Assembly (NCBI RefSeq): GCF_028993575.1 | Contig: NZ_CP118615.1 | Span: 2,170,001-2,234,000 of the forward strand | Direction of reading: 5' to 3' | Source: Micromonospora cathayae | GTDB taxonomy: Bacteria; Actinomycetota; Actinomycetes; Mycobacteriales; Micromonosporaceae | Length of the DNA: 64,000 nucleotides | Part shown: positions 1 through 8,365 of the stretch, in pieces | Position numbering within the stretch: the stretch's first letter is position 1 | How the letters are laid out: each line of letters begins with the position of its first letter | Position numbers and translations under genes: made by a program | Notes under the pieces: model-generated | What the model was told of the DNA's origin: nothing | Databases searched by the model: none | The model's input: the letters and a program-made list of their open reading frames with translations, nothing else

Positions 1-219
1 GTCGCCCGGGGAGCGCAGCGCGTTCTCCCCGGCCATGGCCGTCACCGACTCCCGCGACTGCTCACGGGTACGCGGCTCGGAGTGGAGCGTCCACCGGCAC
101 ACGTCGGGCCGCCGCTGGTACGCGTAGACGTCGTCGAGGTCGTCCAGGGTGACCGGCCGGAGGGTGAGCCGTGCGGTACGGATCGGGGTGAACACCGGCG
201 GAGCGTACCGCCGATCCAT
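1..219 (-). CDS. GNAT-family N-acetyltransferase (RimJ/RimL type), N-terminal part
   Basis: Only the first 73 codons are present; the gene runs off the left edge. Reading leftward from the ATG at 217-219 the protein has the segment RTARLTLRPVTLDDLDDVYA, the usual first strand and helix of RimJ/RimL-like acetyltransferases, which transfer acetyl from acetyl-CoA to a protein N-terminus or small amine. The acetyl-CoA-binding motif would lie outside the window, so the substrate cannot be judged. Third codon positions are nearly all G/C, as expected for a real gene here. The next gene is divergent, with 168 nt between them. Confidence 0.75.
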   Translation of the reverse strand, partial: MDRRYAPPVFTPIRTARLTLRPVTLDDLDDVYAYQRRPDVCRWTLHSEPRTREQSRESVTAMAGENALRSPGD

Positions 220-387
220 GCCCGACTGTCGATGCTTCGGGGGTAGTTCTCCGGTTTCGGCGGTGACGGGTGGTAGGCCGGTAGTCACGTCATGCTCACT
301 CCCGGCGGTCCCCGGTGTCGCCGTCCCGGCCCTCCCCATAGCGTGTCCGAGCACTGTGGACTGTCGCCAAGGGGGGTATCGAGCAGC

Positions 388-3108
388 ATGTCGGACAGGG
401 TAGGGAAACGTCGGCTGGGCCGGATCGGCCTGGTCGCGGCGTTACTGGCGGCGGTGACGACACCGGTCGTCACGACAGCCACACCGGCGAGCGCGGTGAC
501 GCTGCCGACCGGCTTCCAGGAACAGGTGGTGTTCAGCGGGCTCAACCTGCCGACCAACATCGAGTTCGCCCCGGACGGGCGGATCTTCGTGGCCGAGAAG
601 GGCGGCCGGATCCGGGTGTACGACGACCTGGCCGACACCACCCCGACCACCTTCGCGGACCTCTCCGCCAACGTGCACAACCAGCACGACCGGGGGCTGC
701 TCGGGCTCGCCGTCCACCCGCAGTTCCCGGCCCAGCCGTACGTGTACGTGCTCTACTCCTACGACGCGCCGCCCGGCCAGACGGCCCCGTACTGGAACGA
801 CAACTGTGCGGCCGTCGGCGGCACCAACGGCGGCCAGTGCGTCATCACCGGCCGGCTCTCCCGGCTCACCGCCGCCGGCAACCAGATGACCGGCAGCGAA
901 CAGGTGCTCGTCCAGGACTGGTGCCAGCAGTACGCCAGCCACTCCGTCGGTGACCTGGCGTTCGGCGCGGACGGCATGCTGTACGTCTCGGCCGGCGACG
1001 GGGCCAGCTACGACGTGGTCGACTACGGCCAGCGCGGTACCCCGATCAACCCGTGCGGTGACCCGCCCGGCGGCGCGATGACCCCGCCCACCGCCGAGGG
1101 CGGCGCGCTGCGCTCCCAGGACCTGCGCACCCCCGCCGACGCGACCGGCCTGGACGGCACGTTGCTGCGCCTCGACCCGGCCACCGGCCAGGCCGCCCCC
1201 GGCAACCCGCTGGCCGGCAGCGCCGACCCGAACGCCCGCCGGATCGTCGCCGACGGCATGCGCAACCCGTACCGGATCACCGTCCGACCCGGCAGCAACG
1301 AGGTGTGGCTCGGCGACGTCGGCTGGACGAAGTGGGAGGAGATCAACCGGGTCCCCAACCCCACCAGCGGGGTGACCAACTTCGGCTGGCCCTGCTACGA
1401 GGGCGCCGGCCGGCAGGGCGGGTACGACGGGGCGAACCTGAACGTCTGCGAGAACCTCTACACCGGGGCCGGGCAGACCGCGCCCTTCTACGCGTACGAC
1501 CACGCCGCGACCGTCGTCCCCGGCGAGACCTGCCCGACCGGCAGTTCGTCCGTCGGCGGGGTGGCCTTCTACCCGGCGGCCGGCGGCAGCTACCCGGCGG
1601 CGTACCAGGGTGCCCTGTTCTTCTCCGACTACTCCCGGGACTGCATCTGGGCGATGCTGCCCGCCGCGCCCGGTGGGCTGCCGGTGGCGAGCAACCGGCA
1701 GACCTTCGCCGCCGCCGCGTCCAACCCGGTCGACCTGGCCATCGGCCCCGGCGGCGACCTGTACTACGTCGACATCGGCGGCGGCGCGATCCGCCGGATC
1801 CGCTACTTCCCCGGCAACCAGCCGCCGGTCGCGCAGATCAACGCCACGCCGACCTCCGGTCCGGCCCCGCTGACGGTCAGCTTCAACGGCACCGGCTCCA
1901 CCGACCCCGACCCGGCCGACCAGGGCAAACTGCGCTACGAGTGGGACTTCACCAACGACGGGACGGTCGACGCCACCACCGCCACCGCCCAGTACACCTA
2001 CCCGGCGGGCGGCCCGTACACGGCCCGGCTGCGGGTGGTCGACACGCTCGGGGCCAGCGCCACCGCGACGGTACCCATCCAGACCGGCAACAGCCTGCCG
2101 ACCGCCGTCATCGACACCCCGGCAGCCGGCTTCACCTGGGCGGTGAACACCCCGATCACGTTCACCGGGCACGCCACCGACCCGGACCAGGGCACCCTGC
2201 CGGCGTCCGCGCTGGACTGGCGGATGAACCTGCACCACTGCTCCGCGCCGGACAACTGCCACATCCACGTCCTCCAGGAGTGGGACGGGGTGGCCGGCGG
2301 CACGATCGCCGGCCCGGACCACGAGTACCCGTCGTACCTGGAACTGGTGCTCACCGCCACCGACGCCGGCGGGCTGACCCACTCGACCAGCCGGCGACTC
2401 GACCCGAAGACCGTGAACCTGACGGTCGCCACCAACCCGCCCGGGTTGCAGGTGGTCTTCAACTCCGGCCCGCAGACCACCCCGTTCACCCGGACCGTCA
2501 TCCAGGGTTCGACGAACACGGTCAGCGCGGTGACCCCGCAGAACGCCGGCGGCACCACGTACGACTTCGCGTCCTGGTCGGACGGGGGCGCGCAGACCCA
2601 CCTGATCACCGCGCCGGCCGTCCCCACCACCTACACCGCCCGGTACCTCGACCGGGGGGCCAGCGTCCGGCTGCCGCAGTCCCAACTGGACGTGGCCGAC
2701 GTGAGCAGCCAGGAGACGTTGCAGACGAACGGTCGGGCGACCAACGTGCTGGACGGCAACACCGGCACCTACTGGCACACCCGGACCCGGTCGTCCGCCC
2801 TGCCGCACCCGCACTGGATCGACCTGGACCTGAACGGGTCGTACCAGGTGAACCGGCTGCACTACCTGCCCCGGCAGGACAGCGCCAACGGACGGATCAC
2901 CGGCTACGAGGTGTACGTGTCGAACGACGGCTACACCTGGGGCAACCCGGTGGCGACCGGCACCTTCCCGAACACCGCCGCCGAGCAGACCGTGACCATC
3001 CCGCCCACCACCGGCGGGTACGTGCGGCTGCGCACCCTCGGTGAGGTCAACGGACAACCGTGGACCACGGTCGCCGAGCTGAACGTCGGCGTCGTACCGA
3101 CCGGCTGA
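388..3108 (+). CDS. Secreted glucose/sorbosone dehydrogenase-like protein with PKD and F5/8 type C domains
   Basis: A 906-residue exported protein. The ATG at 388 is chosen because AAGGGGGG lies just upstream and a signal peptide follows (hydrophobic run, cleavage after PASA near residue 36). Residues ~45-472 resemble the PQQ-dependent soluble glucose dehydrogenase/sorbosone dehydrogenase beta-propeller (NIEFAPDGRIFVAEKGG, RGLLGLAVHP, GDVGWTKWEEIN). A PKD domain follows (~478-565), then an Ig-like segment, a repeat-like segment (~675-755) and a C-terminal discoidin/F5-8 type C domain (~770-905) typical of carbohydrate binding. The family oxidises sugars or related substrates outside the cell; the binding domains suggest polysaccharide association. 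PQQ use and substrate are inferred from family only. Confidence 0.88.
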   Translation: MSDRVGKRRLGRIGLVAALLAAVTTPVVTTATPASAVTLPTGFQEQVVFSGLNLPTNIEFAPDGRIFVAEKGGRIRVYDDLADTTPTTFADLSANVHNQHDRGLLGLAVHPQFPAQPYVYVLYSYDAPPGQTAPYWNDNCAAVGGTNGGQCVITGRLSRLTAAGNQMTGSEQVLVQDWCQQYASHSVGDLAFGADGMLYVSAGDGASYDVVDYGQRGTPINPCGDPPGGAMTPPTAEGGALRSQDLRTPADATGLDGTLLRLDPATGQAAPGNPLAGSADPNARRIVADGMRNPYRITVRPGSNEVWLGDVGWTKWEEINRVPNPTSGVTNFGWPCYEGAGRQGGYDGANLNVCENLYTGAGQTAPFYAYDHAATVVPGETCPTGSSSVGGVAFYPAAGGSYPAAYQGALFFSDYSRDCIWAMLPAAPGGLPVASNRQTFAAAASNPVDLAIGPGGDLYYVDIGGGAIRRIRYFPGNQPPVAQINATPTSGPAPLTVSFNGTGSTDPDPADQGKLRYEWDFTNDGTVDATTATAQYTYPAGGPYTARLRVVDTLGASATATVPIQTGNSLPTAVIDTPAAGFTWAVNTPITFTGHATDPDQGTLPASALDWRMNLHHCSAPDNCHIHVLQEWDGVAGGTIAGPDHEYPSYLELVLTATDAGGLTHSTSRRLDPKTVNLTVATNPPGLQVVFNSGPQTTPFTRTVIQGSTNTVSAVTPQNAGGTTYDFASWSDGGAQTHLITAPAVPTTYTARYLDRGASVRLPQSQLDVADVSSQETLQTNGRATNVLDGNTGTYWHTRTRSSALPHPHWIDLDLNGSYQVNRLHYLPRQDSANGRITGYEVYVSNDGYTWGNPVATGTFPNTAAEQTVTIPPTTGGYVRLRTLGEVNGQPWTTVAELNVGVVPTG

Positions 3109-3121
3109 GTCGGGCCCGGCA

Positions 3122-3152
3122 AGGGGCTCCGCCGACGTCCGGCGGAGCCCCT
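3122..3152. terminator. Bidirectional hairpin between convergent genes
   Basis: A perfect 13-bp inverted repeat (AGGGGCTCCGCCG / CGGCGGAGCCCCT) with a 5-nt loop lies between the stop of the sugar dehydrogenase and the stop of the convergent protease. There is no long T-tract on either side, which is common for GC-rich actinobacterial terminators. Confidence 0.7.
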
Positions 3153-3159
3153 GCGCGGA

Positions 3160-3189
3160 GGGTCTCAGAGCAGCGGGTCTCAGAGCAGC
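3160..3189. repeat. 15-bp tandem duplication over a stop codon
   Basis: GGGTCTCAGAGCAGC occurs twice in perfect tandem (3160-3174, 3175-3189). On the minus strand it contains the last residues (PLL) and TGA stop of the S8 protease, so a second PLL-stop follows in frame five codons later. A similar arrangement occurs at the 3' ends of three other minus-strand genes here. Confidence 0.9.
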
Positions 3190-4562
3190 GGGGACAGGTA
3201 CAGCAGCTTGTTGGGGGAGCCGGTGCCCGGGTTGGTGACCACCGGACTGGCGACGGCGGTCAGGTAGGCGTGCACCTGGGCGGGCGTCCAGGTCGGGTTG
3301 TTGCCGAGTACCCGGGCGGCGACCCCGGCCACGTGCGGCGCGGCGTGCGAGGTTCCGCTCCACGAGACGGTGGCCGTGTTCGAGGTGTACGTGGCCGACA
3401 CGATGTTCACGCCGGGCGCGAAGAGGTCCACGCAACTTCCCCAGTTGGAGAAGCTGGCGCGGGCATCGTTCGACTGGGTCGCGCCGACGGTCAGGGCGGT
3501 CGGTACCGAGGCCAGCGGGTAGTTGCAGGCGTTGGCGTTCGAGTTGCCCGCCGCCACGACCACCGTGACCCCGTCGGCGACGAGGTTCGCCACCGCCGTG
3601 TTCACCGCGTTGCTCAGGCCGGCCATCAGCGCGATGGTGGCGACGGCGGGCGGATCCCAGGGCTGGTGGTCGGCGACCACCCAGTTGATGCCGTTGATCA
3701 CGGTGGTGACGGTGCTGGGCAGGCCGGTGCAGTCGCCGGCCACCTTCACCGCGACCAGCAGGACGTCCTTCGCCACCCCGTACGTGGTGCCGCCGATGGT
3801 GGCGGCCACGTGCGTGCCGTGCCCGACGCAGTCCTCCGCCGGCAGCGTGCCGTCGATGGCGTCGTACCCGTGGTACGCCTGACCGCCGAACTCCTGGTGG
3901 CTGACGTGGATGCCGGTGTCGACGACGTACGCCCGGACCGGGTAGCCCTCGCTGACGTAGTTGTAGCTGGTGCTGAGCCCGACCGGCGCGTCGATCCGGT
4001 CCAGGTTCCAGGGCGCGTTCGGCTGCGTGGTGGACAACTCGACGGTCTGGTCCCGTTCGACGTACTCCACCGACGGGTGGGCGGCCAGCCGGCGGGCGAC
4101 CGCCTCCGAGGTGCGTACCGAGAAGCCGTTGAGCGCCTCACCCCACACCCGGTCCGGCCGGATGCCGAAACGCTCGGCCAGTTGCCCCACGAGGGTGGCG
4201 ACGGCGGACTGCCGGGTGCCGGCCCGGCCGCCGACCGCGCTGTCCCGGAGCACGACCAGGTAGCTTCCGGGAACCGCGGTCGCGCCGGCCGGCCCCCGGA
4301 TCTCACCGACCGCCGCCGGAGCCCGGTCGGCTGCCGCAGCCCGGTCGGGGGCCGGACCGGCGAAGCCGGTGGCGGCCAGGGCGGTGGCGAGCAGCGCCAC
4401 GGCCGTCAGTCCACGTCGGCGGGCACCGGCCGTCGGTCCACGTCGGTCGGGGTGGGCCGTCAGCCCTCGCCCGTAGCGGCCGGCCGTCGGCCCACCCCGG
4501 CGGGGGCCGTTGGTCGGTCCGACCCAGCGGGGGCCGGTGGCGGTCACCCATGGGAGTCTCAT
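3180..4562 (-). CDS. Secreted S8 (subtilisin/proteinase K-type) serine protease with I9 propeptide
   Basis: A 460-residue preproprotease. The catalytic triad is visible: Asp215 in YVVDTGIHVSH, His248 in GHGTHVA and Ser405 in SGTSHAAPHVAG, with the oxyanion Asn340 in AAGNSNANA. An inhibitor-I9 prodomain spans ~100-176 (PGSYLVVLRDSAVGG to SVEYVERDQTVEL) and would be cleaved to release an active extracellular endopeptidase. The hydrophobic signal core (LTAVALLATALAATG) is preceded by an unusually long N-region of ~50 residues rich in Arg, Pro, Gly and Thr with degenerate repeats. The ATG at 4562 has an AAAGGGG ribosome site. A start nearer the signal core cannot be excluded. Confidence 0.92.
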   Translation of the reverse strand: MRLPWVTATGPRWVGPTNGPRRGGPTAGRYGRGLTAHPDRRGPTAGARRRGLTAVALLATALAATGFAGPAPDRAAAADRAPAAVGEIRGPAGATAVPGSYLVVLRDSAVGGRAGTRQSAVATLVGQLAERFGIRPDRVWGEALNGFSVRTSEAVARRLAAHPSVEYVERDQTVELSTTQPNAPWNLDRIDAPVGLSTSYNYVSEGYPVRAYVVDTGIHVSHQEFGGQAYHGYDAIDGTLPAEDCVGHGTHVAATIGGTTYGVAKDVLLVAVKVAGDCTGLPSTVTTVINGINWVVADHQPWDPPAVATIALMAGLSNAVNTAVANLVADGVTVVVAAGNSNANACNYPLASVPTALTVGATQSNDARASFSNWGSCVDLFAPGVNIVSATYTSNTATVSWSGTSHAAPHVAGVAARVLGNNPTWTPAQVHAYLTAVASPVVTNPGTGSPNKLLYLSPLL

Positions 4563-4684
4563 CTGCGCGCCCCTTTCTGGCCGGCCACTCCAGCGCTTCC
4601 GGCACCGGTCCGGTGGCCTCGGGATGGTTGCCAGAATCTACAGAACCGGCGGCCCCGGCAGAATCGTCAGCACATCGGTGAACG

Positions 4685-5110
4685 TCATTTCTTCGCCGGG
4701 CGACAAAGTTGCGGCGCACGTGTATCAGAACGCCGGCTGGCGATTCGGGTAAGGGTCCGGACGAGGTCGACGGCCGGGACGGCAGACTCAGGCCCCCCGG
4801 CACCGCCCCGGTGCGGCAGGACCATCCGCAGGTCGAGCGCCCGGGACGGGGTGACGAACGCCCGCCAGTAGGCGTCGACAGGCAGAGACGCCTCCACCGA
4901 CACCGTCGCGCTCCCGTCCACCCGCACGGACAGGGGCTCGCTGCGGGTCCAGTCCAGGGCCGCCTGGACGACCCGCAGGCCGGCGGTGACCGGAACGTCG
5001 ACCGATTGGCCCGGCCGGAGCCCGGCCACCCGGAGCCCGTCCACGGTCACCCAGACCCGGCGCAGTACGGCCCCCGCGTCATACGGTCGGCTGAGGTGCA
5101 GAATGCCCAT
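4685..5110 (-). CDS. Conserved-looking hypothetical protein, 141 aa
   Basis: I do not recognise a named family. The protein begins MGILHLSRPYDAGAV and contains VTVDGLRVAGLRPGQSVDVP followed by a segment resembling a short beta-sandwich that presents a small molecule-like stalk (G..VVQAALDWTRS..L.V.V.GS). There is no signal peptide or membrane segment. The C-terminal ~35 residues are basic and low in hydrophobicity. The start has a good GGGGG-type ribosome site and codon usage is typical. It lies 122 nt upstream of the protease on the same strand but need not share its function. Confidence 0.6.
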   Translation of the reverse strand: MGILHLSRPYDAGAVLRRVWVTVDGLRVAGLRPGQSVDVPVTAGLRVVQAALDWTRSEPLSVRVDGSATVSVEASLPVDAYWRAFVTPSRALDLRMVLPHRGGAGGPESAVPAVDLVRTLTRIASRRSDTRAPQLCRPAKK

Positions 5111-5140
5111 CGGACCCCCATCCTTCCGGTGACCTTGAGG

Positions 5141-5638
5141 CTACCCGTCGGGCGTCAGCTCGCGGACGTGCCGCAGACCGGGCTGCCCGTCCAGGGTCAC
5201 CTCGCCGACCGGGGTGAAACCCGTGGCCCGCAGCACCCCGAGCGACCCGGCGTTGGTCAGCGTGGCCGAGGCGTACAGCCGGCGCAGCCGGTACGTGTCG
5301 CGGGCCAGGGTGAGGACCCGGCGGACGGCGTCGGTGGCGACACCTCGGCCGGTGACCCGTTCCGCCACCCGGAAACCCAGCGCGGCGCTGCCGTCGGCCG
5401 GGTCCACGTCGACCAGGTTGACCCGCCCCAGTACGGCCCCGTCGCCGTCGACCAGCAGGTGGAAGTGGTGCCGGCCGGCGGCCTGCTCGGCGAGGATCTC
5501 CGTGTGCCGGGCGGCGAAACCGGTGAAGTAGTCGTCGCCCCGGTCCGGCACGGACCGCGCGAACCAGGCCCGGTTCTCCCGTTCGAAGTGCAGCAGCGCG
5601 GTGGCGTGGTGGGCGGCGAGCCGCTGGAGTTCGTACAT
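5141..5638 (-). CDS. GNAT-family N-acetyltransferase (RimJ/RimL type)
   Basis: A 165-residue acetyltransferase. It opens MYELQRLAAHHATALLHFER and carries the acetyl-CoA-binding region as VTGRGVATDAVRRVL at ~95-109, then the Asn-containing segment LTNAGSLGVLRATGF typical of RimJ/RimL proteins that acetylate N-terminal residues of proteins or small amines. Earlier in-frame upstream codons are not needed because family length fits the ATG at 5638. It lies 30 nt downstream of nothing co-directional except the 141-aa gene at 5110, so the two may be co-transcribed. The specific substrate is unknown. Confidence 0.85.
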   Translation of the reverse strand: MYELQRLAAHHATALLHFERENRAWFARSVPDRGDDYFTGFAARHTEILAEQAAGRHHFHLLVDGDGAVLGRVNLVDVDPADGSAALGFRVAERVTGRGVATDAVRRVLTLARDTYRLRRLYASATLTNAGSLGVLRATGFTPVGEVTLDGQPGLRHVRELTPDG

Positions 5639-5692
5639 CCGGGCCACGGTAGCGATCCGCGCCCCGGGCCGGGTCCCCCTACAGTCGGGGGA

Positions 5693-6235
5693 ATGAGCCG
5701 ACTTGACGACGCATGTCGATGGCTGCGGGAGCGGGGCGCCGAGACCGTCGACCATCCCGGCGGCACCCTCTACGCCCACCTGCTGCGGGTCCACGACCGG
5801 CTGGGGGCCGCCGGCCACGACGAGGCCGTCCGCCTGGCCGGGCTCACCCATGCCGCGTACGGCACCGACGGCTTCGACCTCGTCCTGCTCGACCCGGCTG
5901 ACCGGGAACCGCTGCGGGCGCTGGTCGGCGTGGACGCGGAACGACTGGTCCACCTGTACGGGGCCTGCGACCGGCGGCGGAGCTGGCGGAACCTGGCCGG
6001 GACCGGGCAGCTCGTCGACCGGCACACCGGCCGGGTCGAGACGCTGGCCCCGGGGCAGCTCCGTCCGTTCGTGGACCTCTGCGTCGTCAACGAGCTGGAC
6101 GTCATGGCGTACGACCCGACGGTGGCGCAGCGGTACGGCGACTACTTCCGTACCCTTTTCGCCGCCTGGTCGCCGGTGGCCTCGCCGGACGTGACGGCCG
6201 AGGCGCGGCGGCTGCTCGGCGACGACGGCGGCTGA
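5693..6235 (+). CDS. DUF6817-like protein
   Basis: A 180-residue soluble protein. The segment DHPGGTLYAHLLRVHDRLGA followed by AVRLAGLTHAAYGTDGFDL is the hallmark of a family I know as DUF6817: an HD-like helical fold with His residues in DHPGG, AHLL and THAAYG. The biochemical role is unknown; the His/Asp arrangement suggests a degenerate HD-type metal site, which is inference. The ATG at 5693 follows GGGG directly upstream. It is divergent from the acetyltransferase (55 nt) and convergent with the repeat-rich membrane protein downstream. Confidence 0.75.
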   Translation: MSRLDDACRWLRERGAETVDHPGGTLYAHLLRVHDRLGAAGHDEAVRLAGLTHAAYGTDGFDLVLLDPADREPLRALVGVDAERLVHLYGACDRRRSWRNLAGTGQLVDRHTGRVETLAPGQLRPFVDLCVVNELDVMAYDPTVAQRYGDYFRTLFAAWSPVASPDVTAEARRLLGDDGG

Positions 6236-6247
6236 CCGCGCCCGGCC

Positions 6248-6275
6248 CGGCGACGGCGGCACCCCGGCGTCGCCG
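6248..6275. terminator. Hairpin between convergent genes
   Basis: CGGCGACG / CGTCGCCG forms a perfect 8-bp stem with a GC-rich 12-nt loop in the 46 nt separating the two convergent stop codons. Probably a shared terminator. Confidence 0.5.
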
Positions 6276-6281
6276 CCCCCG

Positions 6282-7493
6282 TCACGGTTTCCAGGAGCCG
6301 GCGGCCTCGAAGTTGTGCTGGTACTCGACCACGCCCTTCTTGTCGGCCACGTCGAAGACCACGGTGCCGCTGCGCTTGCTGCCGGTCCGCAGGTTGACCC
6401 CGGAGTCGAGCGGGTTGCCGCAGCCGGAGAGCGCGCCGATCAGCCCGTTGGTGGTGGTGCCGTCGTCGGCCACCCACTCGAAGTAGAACGGGTTGATCGA
6501 GGCGGTGCCCTTGGTGACCCGGGCGGTCACGTCGGCGATCAGGTACATCCCCTCGTCCGGGTCGGGCGCGAACGACCGGCAACCCTTGTTCGAGGTGGTG
6601 AACCGGTTGATGGTGACCTCGAGGGTGCCGTCGCTGTCGGTGATCACCAGGGTGTCGCCGACCTTCATGTCGAAGGTCTCGCCGTCGTTGCGGGTCCGGG
6701 TCGGCTCGGGGGCAGCGGCGGTCGGGCTGGACGCGAGCCCCGGCGCGGCGTCCGTCGGCGCGATCAGCGGCGCGTTGGAACTGCCCGACGTGGGCAGTCC
6801 GTATCCGGGATCCTGGTCGGGGATCTCGTCCCCGGTCAGCGCCACGACGGCCAGCCCGGCGCAGCAGAGCAACACCAGCGCCGCCGCGATGATGCCGACG
6901 ACCAGCAGGGCCTTCCCGCCGCCACCGGACGACTTGGCCGGCGCGTACGGCGGTCCGGGCGGATACCCGGGGCCGGGCCCGTACGCCGGGCCGGGCGGCA
7001 GCGCCCCGCCCAACGGCGGCGGGTACCCGGGCGCGCCCGAGGCCGGCGGATAGCCCGGCGCGCCGGAGACCGGTGGCGGGTAGCCGGGCGCGCCGGAGAC
7101 CGGCGGGTACCCCGGCGCTCCGGAGGACGGCGGCGGGTAGCCGGGCGCTCCCGAGCCCGGCGGTGGGTAGCCCGGCGCGCCGGAGGACGGCGGCGGGTAG
7201 CCCGGCGCACCCGAGGACGGTGGCGGGTAGCCGGGCGCGCCGGAGACCGGGGGGTACGCCGATTCGGGCGCGCCGCTGGTCGGGTACGGCGGCACCGGGG
7301 TCGACGGCTCCGGCTGGTACGCCGGGTAGGGCGTGGTGGGCGGGTAGCTGCCCCCCGGCGGGTAGGCCGGCGAGCCGGGCGGGTACGCGGGTGGCGGTGC
7401 CGTCGGATCCGGGTGGTACTGCGGATCCGAGTAGCCGTACGGGTCAGGGTCCGGCTGGTAGGGATCCTGCGGCGGGCCTGGGGGGTGACTCAC
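6282..7493 (-). CDS. Membrane-anchored Pro/Gly/Tyr-repeat protein with a DUF4352-like extracellular domain
   Basis: A 403-residue protein started at the GTG at 7493 (VSHPPGPPQDPYQ), which has GGGAG just upstream. Residues ~1-200 are a disordered cytosolic region with many GAPGYPP-type repeats. One transmembrane helix follows (LLVVGIIAAALVLLCC, ~215-235), a Ser/Pro/Ala linker, and then an extracellular beta-sandwich (~280-403: GDTLVITDSDGTLEVTINRF ... VVFDVADKKG) resembling DUF4352/telomeric-repeat-factor-like immunity or secreted domains. Such repeat-TM-sandwich proteins are common in actinomycetes and of unknown function. The two Cys in the outer domain (NKGCRSF, LSGCGNP) could form a disulphide. 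Confidence 0.82.
   Translation of the reverse strand: MSHPPGPPQDPYQPDPDPYGYSDPQYHPDPTAPPPAYPPGSPAYPPGGSYPPTTPYPAYQPEPSTPVPPYPTSGAPESAYPPVSGAPGYPPPSSGAPGYPPPSSGAPGYPPPGSGAPGYPPPSSGAPGYPPVSGAPGYPPPVSGAPGYPPASGAPGYPPPLGGALPPGPAYGPGPGYPPGPPYAPAKSSGGGGKALLVVGIIAAALVLLCCAGLAVVALTGDEIPDQDPGYGLPTSGSSNAPLIAPTDAAPGLASSPTAAAPEPTRTRNDGETFDMKVGDTLVITDSDGTLEVTINRFTTSNKGCRSFAPDPDEGMYLIADVTARVTKGTASINPFYFEWVADDGTTTNGLIGALSGCGNPLDSGVNLRTGSKRSGTVVFDVADKKGVVEYQHNFEAAGSWKP
7017..7251. repeat. Coding tandem repeat (GAPGYPP units)
   Basis: About eight imperfect units of 27-33 nt encode GAPGYPPPSS-like peptides on the minus strand. Unit length varies in multiples of three, so the frame is kept; the array looks able to expand and contract. 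Confidence 0.85.
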
Positions 7494-7783
7494 GGTGCTC
7501 CCGGATACAGAGGGACGAGAGGGCTCGGCGCTCTCCCCACCCGGGGGTGCCGAGGCACCGACACATCCTTCCCTGCGGCAGCTCCGCAGGCGTCCCCTGT
7601 TCGTACCGAACACGCGGACTGACCGACCGTGCCGACCGGGACACCACCGTGCCCCACGATCGATTCTGCCAGGCCGGGGAAGCCGTCCCGTCCGACCCTG
7701 GACGGATTTTCCGGCCCGGTGCGTCACCTACGGTCGGTTCCGGGTCGGCCGTCGACCCACGAGCCGAAAACGGGAGCACCGGA

Positions 7784-8299
7784 ATGACGGACGGGAACGA
7801 CGAACTGGCCGCGCTGGCGGACGAGCTGACCGCGATGACCGACGAGGACCGCAGCCGGCAGCCGGGCGCGCTCGGCCCGGACCTGCCCGCCCGGTTGGCG
7901 TACCGGGAGGTGACCACGCGGAACGCGGACCGGCTCGCCACGATCCTCGACCGGTACGGCTGGCCGGGGCGGAGCCTGGTCGGCGCGGAAGCGGCCCGGC
8001 GGGCCTGGCTGGTCGCGGCGCACGCGGACCGGCAGCTCGACGTGCAGCGGCGGGCGCTGCGCCTGATGGAAGCGGCGGTGGCGGCGGGCGAGGCGGAGCC
8101 GGCGCAACTCGCCACCCTCCGTGACCGGGTGCTGGTCAACGAGGGCCACCCCCAGCGGTACGGCACGCAGATCGCCGACGTGGTCGACGGGGAGCCGGTG
8201 CCGTGGCCGGTCGAGGACCCGGATCGGCTCGACGTGCGCCGCGCCGAGGTCGGTCTCGAGCCGTTCGCCGTGCACGTCAGCCGTCACGCACCCCGCTGA
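7784..8299 (+). CDS. DUF6624-like protein
   Basis: A 171-residue soluble protein. The pattern NADRLATILDRYGWPGRSLVG, then AWLVAAHADRQLDVQRRALRLM, then DRVLVNEGHPQRYGTQ matches a family I recognise as DUF6624, found widely in actinobacteria and bacteroidetes without assigned function. The conserved His, Asp and Arg residues suggest a binding site, but no enzymatic activity is known to me. The ATG at 7784 follows GGGAGCACCGGA. It faces the phosphopantetheinyl transferase convergently. Confidence 0.78.
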   Translation: MTDGNDELAALADELTAMTDEDRSRQPGALGPDLPARLAYREVTTRNADRLATILDRYGWPGRSLVGAEAARRAWLVAAHADRQLDVQRRALRLMEAAVAAGEAEPAQLATLRDRVLVNEGHPQRYGTQIADVVDGEPVPWPVEDPDRLDVRRAEVGLEPFAVHVSRHAPR

Positions 8300-8329
8300 C
8301 GGCGGCCCGGCCGACGGCCCGGCCAGCCA

Positions 8330-8365
8330 GGGAAGACGACCGTCAGCCGGGAAGGCGACCGTCAG
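8330..8365. repeat. 17-bp direct repeat (period 19) spanning a stop codon
   Basis: GGGAAGACGACCGTCAG (8330-8346) and GGGAAGGCGACCGTCAG (8349-8365) differ at one base. On the minus strand the second copy contains the TGA of the phosphopantetheinyl transferase, so the stop and the following 16 nt are duplicated just downstream of the gene. Confidence 0.85.

Noticed and set aside
442..3435. 997-codon open frame on the minus strand across the sugar dehydrogenase
   Set aside because: It is antisense to a gene with clear domains, and its protein is Arg/Gly/Val low-complexity. Long antisense frames are expected when third positions are nearly all G/C.
7017..7251. Regular repeats resembling a CRISPR array
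   Set aside because: Units are coding, in frame, contiguous without spacers and encode GAPGYPP peptides.
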